Source: Actinomycetota bacterium
Lineage (GTDB): Bacteria; Actinomycetota; Thermoleophilia; Gaiellales; Gaiellaceae
DNA: 12,786 bases
Direction of reading: 5' to 3'
NCBI GenBank assembly: GCA_005884155.1
Contig: VAXD01000039.1
Span: forward strand, 1 to 12,786
The notes beneath the pieces are model-generated. The model worked only from the letters and a program-made list of their open reading frames with translations, was not told the origin of the DNA and did not search any database. Each line of letters starts with the position of its first letter. The stretch's first letter is position 1. Shown here piece after piece: positions 7,558 through 12,786 of this stretch. The translations under genes and the position numbers were made by a program.

Positions 7558-8271
7558 ATTCGCCGTCTCGCTGTGATTCTCGCCCTCTCCGGTTTGGCAG
7601 CCGGCTGCGCGCACGGCTCGAAACATCTGGTGAAGCCCGAGAAATGCGCGGAAGCCCGGGCCACGGCGACCAGGCGTGCTGCGCATCCACTTCATGGCGA
7701 CGTGGACGGCGACAGCGCCGCCGACGCCGTTTCGCTCGTCCGGCTGCGTCCCGACGGACGCTGCGGTGCTGTCTTGGTCGTGCGTACGCAGGACCGGACG
7801 CTGACCCACGCCTTCCCGACAACCTCCGGAGCCCCGGGCGTGCCGCTCCTGAACGGCCTCGCGTCGCTCGCTCCGGTCCGGCCGCTGCAGATCGTCCTCA
7901 CGACCTGGCTGGGCGCCTCCACCGAGTTCGCACGCGTCTTCGCAGTGCGCGCGGGGCGGATCGCCGAGCTCGCCGCTCCGACCTCCGACGGCACGTTTCC
8001 GTATGAGGGAAGCGTCACGCACTTCAACGCGATCGACTGCGTCCACGGACGGCCCGGGATGATCGTCGCCAGCGGTTGGTTCGAGCGCGGGTCGAGCGGG
8101 CCAAGCTACGGCTTCGAGCGGCACTTCTACCGCGTTGGGGCACACCGCTTCGAGCTTGTGCGGAGCCGGAGCGGGAAGACGCGCATAGCTCTTCCCGAAA
8201 CCAAGGTCTTCCGCGAGTTTCGTGAGCCGCAGCCGTTTCCGAGCTGTATGCGTGTCCGAGCGGCCTCCTAG
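7558..8271 (+). CDS. Predicted lipoprotein of unknown function, probable ATT start
   Basis: 237 residues exported by a lipoprotein signal peptide: MRRLAVILALSGLAAGC has a positively charged n-region, a hydrophobic core and the lipobox LAAGC with C17 as the lipidated residue. The start chosen is ATT 7558, because it gives this ideal signal peptide and lies 7 nt after TAGCCT. GTG 7510 would add 16 residues and start inside the opposite gene; GTG 7573 would remove the basic n-region. The mature part begins with a basic, Ala-rich stretch. It then has GDVDGDSAADAVSLV (about residues 48-62), resembling a calcium-binding FG-GAP/dockerin-type DxDxDxxxD loop, followed by a domain I do not recognise. 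Four mature cysteines besides C17 (about residues 30, 69, 161 and 230) could form disulphides. gltX begins 18 bp downstream but has its own promoter-like box. Confidence 0.75.
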   Translation: MRRLAVILALSGLAAGCAHGSKHLVKPEKCAEARATATRRAAHPLHGDVDGDSAADAVSLVRLRPDGRCGAVLVVRTQDRTLTHAFPTTSGAPGVPLLNGLASLAPVRPLQIVLTTWLGASTEFARVFAVRAGRIAELAAPTSDGTFPYEGSVTHFNAIDCVHGRPGMIVASGWFERGSSGPSYGFERHFYRVGAHRFELVRSRSGKTRIALPETKVFREFREPQPFPSCMRVRAAS

Positions 8272-8277
8272 CCGCAC

Positions 8278-8283
8278 TACGAT
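8278..8283 (+). promoter_or_regulatory. Candidate leaderless -10 box of gltX
   Basis: TACGAT (TANNNT) is followed by GCGGCG (6 nt) and the gltX ATG at 8290. It lies in the 18-bp gap after the lipoprotein stop. No Shine-Dalgarno precedes the ATG. Confidence 0.5.
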
Positions 8284-8289
8284 GCGGCG

Positions 8290-9561
8290 ATGAGCGTCCG
8301 CGTTCGCTTCGCGCCCAGTCCGACCGGCTTCCTCCATATCGGGAACGTCCACACGGCGCTCTTCAACTGGCTGTTCGCCCGGCATGAGGGCGGCGAGTCC
8401 CGCCTGCGCATCGAGAACACCGACACGAGCCGCGAGGTGGCCGAGGCGACCGAGCAGATCCAGGAGTCGCTCCGCTGGCTGGGGCTCGACTGGGACGGCG
8501 AGCTCACGTTCCAGCTCGACCGCATGGAGCGCTGCCGCGAAGAGGCCCAGCGCCTGCTCGACGAGGGCCACGCGTACGAGGACGAGGGCGCGATTCGCAT
8601 TCGCATGCCCGATGAAGGCGTGACCGGCTGGACCGACCTGATCCGCGGGCACATCGAGTACCCGAACGACAAGCTCGAGGACCTCGTCGCCGTCCGAGCC
8701 GACGGACGGCCGACGTACAACTTCGCTTCGCCGATCGAGGACTGGCTGGACGGCATCACGCACGTCCTCCGCGGAGAGGACCACATCTCGAACACGCCGA
8801 AGCAGATCCGGATCCTCGAGGCGCTCGGCGCGCCGCTTCCCGAGTACGGCCATCTGGCGAACATCCTCGGCGACGACGGCAGAAAGCTGTCGAAGCGCCA
8901 TGGCGACGTGACGGTCGAGGAGTTCCGCGCCGACGGCTACATCCCGGAGGCGCTCTTCAACTTCCTCGCGCTCCTCGGCTGGAGCTACGACGACAAGACG
9001 ACCGTCATGTCACGCGAAGAGCTCGTCGAACGCTTCACTCTCGACCGCGTCGGCGCGAGCCCGGCCGTCTTCGACTACGCGAAGCTCGACTGGCTGAACG
9101 GCGTGTATCTCCGTGCGCTGCCGCTCGACGAGTATGCAAACCGCCTGGTGACGTACCTGCGCGAGCAGGGCTACGACTGGGACGAGGAGCTCGTCCGCCG
9201 GGCGGCGCCGCTCGTGCAGGAGAAGATCGCGACGCTGCGCGAGTTCCCGGCCTTCGCCGGCTTCCTGTTCGCGCGCCCGGAGGCCACGGCTGTGGACGGG
9301 GCGGTTCTGCCGGCGGCGGCGGACGCGCTGGGGGCCGTGGAGCCGTTCGAGTCGGACCGAATCGAGGCGGCGCTACGTGAGCTCGCCGAACGGCTCGGGC
9401 TCAAGCCGCGCGACGCGTTTCAGCCGATCCGCTTGGCCGTGACCGGGTCGTCGGTGTCGCCCGGCCTCTTCGAGAGTCTCGAGCTGCTGGGCAAGGAGGA
9501 GTCGCTCGCCCGCATCGCCGGAAGCGGCCGCGGCGGGCCGAGCGGGTCGAGCGCCCGCTGA
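8290..9561 (+). CDS. gltX: Glutamyl-tRNA synthetase, compact form
   Basis: Class I synthetase that charges tRNA-Glu, and in organisms without GlnRS also mischarges tRNA-Gln with glutamate for later amidation by GatCAB. The N-terminus RVRFAPSPTGFLHIGN holds the HIGH-type motif (H16-I17-G18-N19), and KLSKR at 199-203 is the KMSKS motif. PTYNFASP and THVLRGEDHISNTPKQ are the usual active-site blocks, and the helical anticodon-binding domain is present through FQPIRLAVTGSSVSPGLFE near the end. At 423 aa it is shorter than the common 465-500 aa. The shortening is mostly at residues 96-101 (AYEDEGAIRIR), where most bacterial GluRS have about 40 residues including CYC/CR zinc-ligand cysteines. The frame is intact across the junction. 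ATG 8290 fits the family start and follows TACGAT by 6 nt. Confidence 0.96.
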   Translation: MSVRVRFAPSPTGFLHIGNVHTALFNWLFARHEGGESRLRIENTDTSREVAEATEQIQESLRWLGLDWDGELTFQLDRMERCREEAQRLLDEGHAYEDEGAIRIRMPDEGVTGWTDLIRGHIEYPNDKLEDLVAVRADGRPTYNFASPIEDWLDGITHVLRGEDHISNTPKQIRILEALGAPLPEYGHLANILGDDGRKLSKRHGDVTVEEFRADGYIPEALFNFLALLGWSYDDKTTVMSREELVERFTLDRVGASPAVFDYAKLDWLNGVYLRALPLDEYANRLVTYLREQGYDWDEELVRRAAPLVQEKIATLREFPAFAGFLFARPEATAVDGAVLPAAADALGAVEPFESDRIEAALRELAERLGLKPRDAFQPIRLAVTGSSVSPGLFESLELLGKEESLARIAGSGRGGPSGSSAR

Positions 9562-9565
9562 AACT

Positions 9566-9595
9566 CACGCCAGGCGTGGCGGCGGAACTGTTCCG
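9566..9595 (+). terminator. Two tandem short hairpins downstream of gltX, possible weak terminator
   Basis: CACGC-CAG-GCGTG at 9566-9578 and the palindrome CGGAAC-T-GTTCCG at 9583-9595 follow the gltX stop by 4 and 21 nt. Neither is followed by a T-run, so an intrinsic terminator is uncertain. The second palindrome could instead be a protein-binding site. Confidence 0.3.
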
Positions 9596-9633
9596 TCGGG
9601 CGCGGCAGCAAGTCGGCTGAGGTGGGACCCGGC

Positions 9634-9667
9634 ATCGAATACGATTTTCGAGTAATAAACGTTTGAG
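9634..9667. other. AT-rich island between gltX and the metallopeptidase gene
   Basis: This stretch, including ATTTTCGAGTAATAAACGTT, is far richer in A/T than anything nearby. It contains the short inverted repeat TCGAA (9635-9639) / TTCGA (9647-9651). It lies 30-63 bp upstream of the candidate -10 at 9697, partly where an UP element or activator site could be. No coding potential is seen in the 150-bp gap. Confidence 0.4.
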
Positions 9668-9696
9668 AGGCCAAAACGGATACGGGCACCGTGGGA

Positions 9697-9702
9697 TAGA
9701 TT
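9697..9702 (+). promoter_or_regulatory. Candidate -10 box of the metallopeptidase gene
   Basis: TAGATT (TANNNT) ends 9 nt before GTG 9712, slightly farther than the 6-7 nt seen for gltX, cax and nfo. It still fits a leaderless or very short-leader message. No Shine-Dalgarno is present. Confidence 0.4.
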
Positions 9703-9711
9703 GCTCCGTCC

Positions 9712-11223
9712 GTGAGCGTCACCGAAGTTCTCCGTCCGGCCGACTACGAGTCCCGTTTGCAGCGCTACCTGTTCGAGCGCTCCGAGGAGGGCCGGGCCGT
9801 GCGCGTGGGCGAGAAGGAGGTCTCGGAACGCGCCGAGATCGTCGCCCGCTACCGGGATCTGTTCACGCGTGAGCAGCTCGACGCGCTGCGCGGCGCGCAC
9901 GAGGAGGCGCGCGCGGGCGAGGAGCGCGAGCGGCTCTACCGGCTCGGCAAGACCTGTGAAGCCGGCCTGATCTCAGCGGCGCTCGCCGAGCGGGAGGACG
10001 CGCTCGAGAACGCAATCCTCGCCGCCCGGCTCGAGTTCCAGGGCGAGGAGCTGCCGCTCCGCAGCGCGCAGGCGCGCGTCGCGGTGCTCGACTCCTACGC
10101 CGAGCGCGAGGAGCTCGGTGAGCGCACCGCCGACACCTCGGCCGGTTTCAACGACGAGCGGCGCGACGTCATCCGCGAGGGGGAGAGCCTCGAGGCCGAG
10201 GTCAGCGGCGTCGATGACCCGACCGCGCGGATCGAGGAGGAGAAGGGCATCTCGCTCCGCGAGCTCGAGCGTGCGCTGGCCCAGGCAAGCGACGCCTCGA
10301 GCGCGGCGTACGAGACATTGCGCGAGCGCTGGTTCGAGCGGCTGCTAGGCCCGGAGCGCGGCTCGCCGCCGAACTCGTACCACGTCGCCTTCCTTCGCCG
10401 GCTGACGCCGCTCGAGAGCATCTACACGAAGGAGAAGGCGGTCCCGATCTGCATGGAGACGCTCGCGCGGCTCGGGTTCGACCTCGAGTCGGAGCCGAAC
10501 ATCAAGCTCGACCTCGACGACCGGCCGCAGAAGTCGCCGCGCGCGTGCGTGATCCCGTCCGACCCGCCGCAGGTCGTCCATCTGATCACCCGCGCGCAGG
10601 GCGGGCTCCACGACTACCAGGCGTTCCTGCACGAGGCCGGGCACGCGCTCCACTACGCGGGTTGCGATCCGGCGCTGCCGTACACCTTCCGGAATATCTC
10701 GCGCGACCACGCGCTGACTGAGATCTACTCCTACATCGTCGAGGCGATCTCGCGCGAGCCCGGGTGGCACGCGCGCTACTTCGACCTCTCCGACGAAGAG
10801 GCCGCGACGAACGCGGAGGCGACGACGTTCATGGAGGCGCTGCTCTTCCGGCGCTACACCGCGAAGTTCCAGTTCGAGCTCGACTTCTGGGGGCGCTTCA
10901 GCGACGACGGCGGCACGCCCGGCGGCTACGAGGAGAAGCTGACCTCCGCGACCGGCGTTCGCTACCGCTCGGACGGCTACCTCGCCGACATGGACGCGGG
11001 GTTCTACTCGGCCGACTACCTGCGCGCCTGGATCCGCTCGGCCCAGCTGCGCTCGTACCTCGAGCGCGAGATCGGCTCGGACTGGTGGGCCAGCACCGAG
11101 ACGGGCGAGCGGCTGCGGGCGCTGTTCAGCGAGGGGACGAAGCCGTCGAGCGAGGAGATCGCCGCTCGGATCGGCTTCGAACCGCTCGATACCGGCCCGC
11201 TCGTCGCCGAGCTCGGCGCTTAG
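9712..11223 (+). CDS. Putative M3-like zinc metallopeptidase (HEXXH)
   Basis: 503-aa protein whose second half looks like the catalytic part of an M3/gluzincin peptidase. HEAGHALH gives zinc ligands H307 and H311 with catalytic E308; E337 in ALTEIYSYIVEAI, 30 residues after the first histidine, is well placed as the third ligand. Tyr-rich segments such as FWGRF and the YSADYLRAWI region near the end suit substrate binding and the helical C-terminus of the fold. Residues 1-200 are strongly charged and helical (many Glu/Arg/Leu), probably forming the lid of a closed channel. No signal peptide or membrane segment is visible, so a cytoplasmic oligopeptidase is likely. The GTG start follows TAGATT by 9 nt. 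The TAG stop interlocks with the TAA of the convergent DUF6941-like gene in the tetranucleotide TTAG. It is more divergent than PepF or Dcp, so the substrate is unknown. Confidence 0.8.
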   Translation: MSVTEVLRPADYESRLQRYLFERSEEGRAVRVGEKEVSERAEIVARYRDLFTREQLDALRGAHEEARAGEERERLYRLGKTCEAGLISAALAEREDALENAILAARLEFQGEELPLRSAQARVAVLDSYAEREELGERTADTSAGFNDERRDVIREGESLEAEVSGVDDPTARIEEEKGISLRELERALAQASDASSAAYETLRERWFERLLGPERGSPPNSYHVAFLRRLTPLESIYTKEKAVPICMETLARLGFDLESEPNIKLDLDDRPQKSPRACVIPSDPPQVVHLITRAQGGLHDYQAFLHEAGHALHYAGCDPALPYTFRNISRDHALTEIYSYIVEAISREPGWHARYFDLSDEEAATNAEATTFMEALLFRRYTAKFQFELDFWGRFSDDGGTPGGYEEKLTSATGVRYRSDGYLADMDAGFYSADYLRAWIRSAQLRSYLEREIGSDWWASTETGERLRALFSEGTKPSSEEIAARIGFEPLDTGPLVAELGA

Positions 11224-11651
11224 GAGTTCTGCGGAACCGGGGCTTCCCTGACCACGAACGGGAGCCGCCACTCGTCGCGGCTCTCGGAGTCGAGAGACAA
11301 CCGGACCTCGTACGACTCGCCCGGCGTCAGCTCGAAGACGCCGAACGGGATCGCGAGCGGCATGTGAACCATCGCGCCCTGCTTCAGGCCGGGCGGGCGG
11401 CCGACCTCGAAGGTCGCCGACGTGGCGACCGGCTGGCCGTTCTCCGGGTGCGGCACCGAGCCGCCGTCCGCGTCGAGCAGCTCGAGCCGGAGCTCGTGCT
11501 TCTGGTTCGTCTCGTGCCACTCGCAAGAGACGAGCCCCGCGACGAAGAAGGAGACCGGGCCCGGCCCGATCTGCGTCCAGCCGCCCTGCTGGACGTCGAG
11601 CATCCCGTCGGCGATCTTGGCGAAATTGGCCAGCAGGATGGTTGCGTTCAT
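11220..11651 (-). CDS. Small DUF6941-like protein of unknown function
   Basis: 143-residue soluble protein. The opening MNATILLANFAKIADGMLDVQQGGWTQIGP and the alternating hydrophobic/polar segments suggest an all-beta sandwich. The pattern resembles the DUF6941 family found in many actinobacteria; I assign that from memory, without a search. There is no signal peptide, no cysteine cluster and no catalytic motif. Paired strands are suggested around LRLELLDADGGSV, ATFEVGRP, MVHMPLAIPFGVFELTPG and YEVRLSLD. ATG 11649-11651 has neither a clear Shine-Dalgarno nor a TANNNT box nearby. It lies only 18 bp after the 3' end of tRNA-Glu on the same strand, so the gene may be read from the tRNA promoter. 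Its stop overlaps the peptidase stop by 4 bp. Confidence 0.75.
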   Translation of the reverse strand: MNATILLANFAKIADGMLDVQQGGWTQIGPGPVSFFVAGLVSCEWHETNQKHELRLELLDADGGSVPHPENGQPVATSATFEVGRPPGLKQGAMVHMPLAIPFGVFELTPGESYEVRLSLDSESRDEWRLPFVVREAPVPQNS

Positions 11652-11669
11652 CGTGAAGTCATGGTGAGG

Positions 11670-11742
11670 AGGCGCATACGGGATTCGAACCCGTGCCGCC
11701 GCCGTGAGAGGGCGGTGTCCTAGGCCACTAGACGAATGCGCC
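11670..11742 (-). tRNA. tRNA-Glu (anticodon CTC)
   Basis: Full cloverleaf on the minus strand. The acceptor stem is GGCGCAT/ATGCGCC with G1-C72. The D arm is GTC/GAC, the anticodon stem CCGCC/GGCGG has loop CTCTCAC giving anticodon CTC, and the T arm is ACGGG-TTCGAAT-CCCGT. It reads GAG codons. Position 73 would be U, which is unusual for tRNA-Glu, and CCA is not encoded. Confidence 0.97.
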
Positions 11743-11745
11743 GTG

Positions 11746-11769
11746 CCGGAGCCTTAACTCCGGAGGCTC
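11746..11769. repeat. Overlapping inverted repeats upstream of tRNA-Glu
   Basis: CCGGAG (11746-11751) pairs with CTCCGG (11758-11763) around CCTTAA, while GAGCCT (11749-11754) can instead pair with AGGCTC (11764-11769). The two hairpins are mutually exclusive. On the minus strand they lie in the expected 5' leader of the tRNA-Glu transcript, between the -10 box and the mature 5' end. Confidence 0.5.
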
Positions 11770-11775
11770 AGTGTA
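11770..11775 (-). promoter_or_regulatory. Candidate -10 box for tRNA-Glu
   Basis: TACACT on the minus strand (TANNNT) lies 27 bp upstream of the mature tRNA 5' end, giving a leader of about 20 nt. No clear -35 is seen. Confidence 0.35.
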
Positions 11776-11867
11776 CCGGCGAAGCGGGCGCCGGGCGGCC
11801 CGGCGGCGCGCCGCAGGAGGGCGAGTCGGTCGAGGGGCGCCGCTCCCGGGATCGCGCCCGATCGGGC

Positions 11868-11873
11868 TAGAAT
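11868..11873 (+). promoter_or_regulatory. Candidate -10 box for tRNA-Gln
   Basis: TAGAAT matches the -10 consensus at five of six positions and lies 21 bp before the mature 5' end of tRNA-Gln. A hairpin-prone sequence, GATCG-CGCC-CGATC (11850-11863), sits just upstream in the -35/spacer region. Confidence 0.45.
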
Positions 11874-11894
11874 CCCCGAGCCGCAACGGCACGT

Positions 11895-11965
11895 TGCGGG
11901 GTCGTCTAATGGTAGGACGCTCGGCTCTGGACCGAGTAGTCTAGGTTCGAATCCTAGCCCCGCAG
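11895..11965 (+). tRNA. tRNA-Gln (anticodon CTG)
   Basis: Full cloverleaf. The acceptor stem is TGCGGGG/CCCCGCA with U1-A72 and discriminator G73. The D arm is GTC/GAC, the anticodon stem CTCGG/CCGAG has loop CTCTGGA giving anticodon CTG, and the T arm is CTAGG-TTCGAAT-CCTAG. It reads CAG codons. CCA is not encoded (GCCT follows). Confidence 0.97.
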
Positions 11966-12008
11966 CCTCGTTATCTCGAACTGATTCCGATCGCCGCGGC
12001 TAAGGGAC

Positions 12009-12710
12009 TCAGACGGTGGTCGCGCTGAACGTGTACGGCGAGATCCGGTGGACGCGCGAGCCGCGGTCCTGCAGCTTCAGGCCGTCGTGGAGACGCCGCC
12101 AGCCGCGCTTACTCGCGAGCTCGACCCCGTTGAAGCGATAGGCGTACGTGTTGCAGAGCGAGCCGCCCTTGGCCCAGCTCTCGCCGGTCGCGACCGGCGA
12201 CCACTTCCCGTGGCTGCCGGGGAGGTAGAACGGGCCCTCGATCCCCTTGGGCGTGATCACGATCCAGTGGTTCGCGTCGAATGGGAGCTCCATCACGGCC
12301 ACCCGCAGCGAGTCGCCGGGCTGGATCCCCGAGGCAAGCTCGGTGAACTCCGGCGCCTGGTGGGGGAGGGCGAGCTCGAAGTAGAGACGCCCGTCCGGGC
12401 GGTCGAACGACGCGAGGCCGACCTGCAGCCACTCGTTCGTGCCGCCGGGGCCCATCCCGGGGCCGCCGACGCCGACCCAGGCGGCGACGTGACTGCCGGT
12501 GCCGCCGTTGACCGTGGGGGCGGAGAGCATGCTCACCGAGGCCGCGACGCCCGCGACGGGGCGGTCGGTGTACAGGCCGGCATACGTATAGCCGCCCGAA
12601 CAGGCAAGGGCAGAGGACGCCGTCACAGCGCACGCCAAAGCCGAGCAAACCGCAGCAGTGGCAAAAGCCGCGGTCAGCGTCCTCGCGCACGGGGCACGCG
12701 AAAGAAACAT
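12009..12710 (-). CDS. Secreted protein with eqolisin-like (peptidase G1-type) beta-sandwich pattern
   Basis: 233 residues from ATG 12710. Residues 1-36 are an Ala-rich export signal with an R-rich n-region, ending ALA before C37, so signal peptidase I cleavage is likely; the lipobox would be poor. The mature part carries AAWVGVGG (76-83), WLQVG with Q96, a YFE block (110-112), IQPGDSLRVAV (129-139), HWIVI (148-152) and a GESW block (176-179). This order resembles the concanavalin-like sandwich of scytalidoglutamic peptidases, where a Gln in LQ-G and a later Glu are catalytic. Q96 is present, but I cannot place the catalytic Glu with confidence; E177 is the nearest candidate. It may be a non-catalytic sugar- or protein-binding relative. 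A TTG at 12719 would add three residues. No clear promoter or Shine-Dalgarno is seen. Confidence 0.7.
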   Translation of the reverse strand: MFLSRAPCARTLTAAFATAAVCSALACAVTASSALACSGGYTYAGLYTDRPVAGVAASVSMLSAPTVNGGTGSHVAAWVGVGGPGMGPGGTNEWLQVGLASFDRPDGRLYFELALPHQAPEFTELASGIQPGDSLRVAVMELPFDANHWIVITPKGIEGPFYLPGSHGKWSPVATGESWAKGGSLCNTYAYRFNGVELASKRGWRRLHDGLKLQDRGSRVHRISPYTFSATTV

Positions 12711-12764
12711 CGCCCGCAAACGGTCGGGCTTGAGCCGCTGCTACCCGATCCCTCGTACCGGTGA

Positions 12765-12786
12765 ATTCCCGCTTCTGTAGCGGAAT
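12765..12786. repeat. Hairpin-forming inverted repeat at the window end
   Basis: ATTCCCGCT (12765-12773), loop TCTGT, then AGCGGAAT (12779-12786) pair with a single bulged C. It lies upstream of the secreted-protein gene at the very edge of the window, so it may be part of a longer element or a terminator for a gene outside. Confidence 0.4.

Noticed and set aside
7531..8901. Long upstream extension of the AlkZ-like reading frame, giving about 804 aa
   Set aside because: The extension is antisense to the lipoprotein and gltX and shows no family similarity. GTG 7530 fits the family N-terminus and the TAGCCT box.
10345..11526. 393-aa minus-strand frame antisense to the metallopeptidase
   Set aside because: Arg/Ala/Val-rich shadow of the peptidase, whose HEXXH and third-ligand motifs are on the plus strand.
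11804..11813. CGGCGCGCCG palindrome between the tRNA genes
   Set aside because: Short GC-only palindromes are expected by chance at this composition; no gene or spacing gives it meaning.

Overview
The window is GC-rich chromosomal DNA with dense, short-spaced genes and strong G/C bias at third codon positions. The protein set suggests a high-GC actinobacterium: a split-type glycine dehydrogenase subunit, a compact GluRS, an HTH_42 protein and no Shine-Dalgarno on most lead genes. A deep-branching class such as Thermoleophilia fits best, but that placement is inference. I see no insertion sequence, phage gene, CRISPR array or replication origin.

Layout. Positions 1-3392 (+): a three-gene run of gcvPB (5' end outside the window), ltaE (threonine aldolase) and a beta-lactamase-fold serine hydrolase. 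It ends in a tail-to-tail overlap with a Ca2+/H+ antiporter (cax, -). cax is divergent, across only 20 bp, from a HAD-family hydrolase gene (+) broken by a one-base frameshift. A small nine-cysteine protein (+) follows, overlapping tail-to-tail with nfo (endonuclease IV, -). nfo lies directly downstream of an AlkZ/HTH_42-type DNA glycosylase gene (-). That gene is divergent from a lipoprotein gene (+), which is followed by gltX (+) and an M3-like HEXXH metallopeptidase (+). The last part holds a DUF6941-like small protein (-), tRNA-Glu(CTC) (-), tRNA-Gln(CTG) (+) and a secreted protein with an eqolisin-like pattern (-).

How the genes work together. ltaE can make glycine for the glycine cleavage system that includes GcvPB. 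The AlkZ-like glycosylase and endonuclease IV form a plausible two-step base-excision pair: damaged-base removal, then incision at the abasic site. gltX lies near tRNA-Glu and tRNA-Gln. These are the two substrates of a non-discriminating GluRS, and the tRNAs carry the G1-C72 and U1-A72 pairs that GatCAB uses to tell them apart.

The clearest unusual signal is promoter architecture. Several lead genes have a TANNNT -10 box ending 6-7 nt before the start codon, as expected for leaderless mRNAs. Two divergent pairs have their opposing -10 boxes fused into one symmetric element. At 7538-7550 a perfect 13-bp palindrome places TAGCCT exactly 7 nt before the start codon on each strand, which points to a rare ATT start for the lipoprotein gene.
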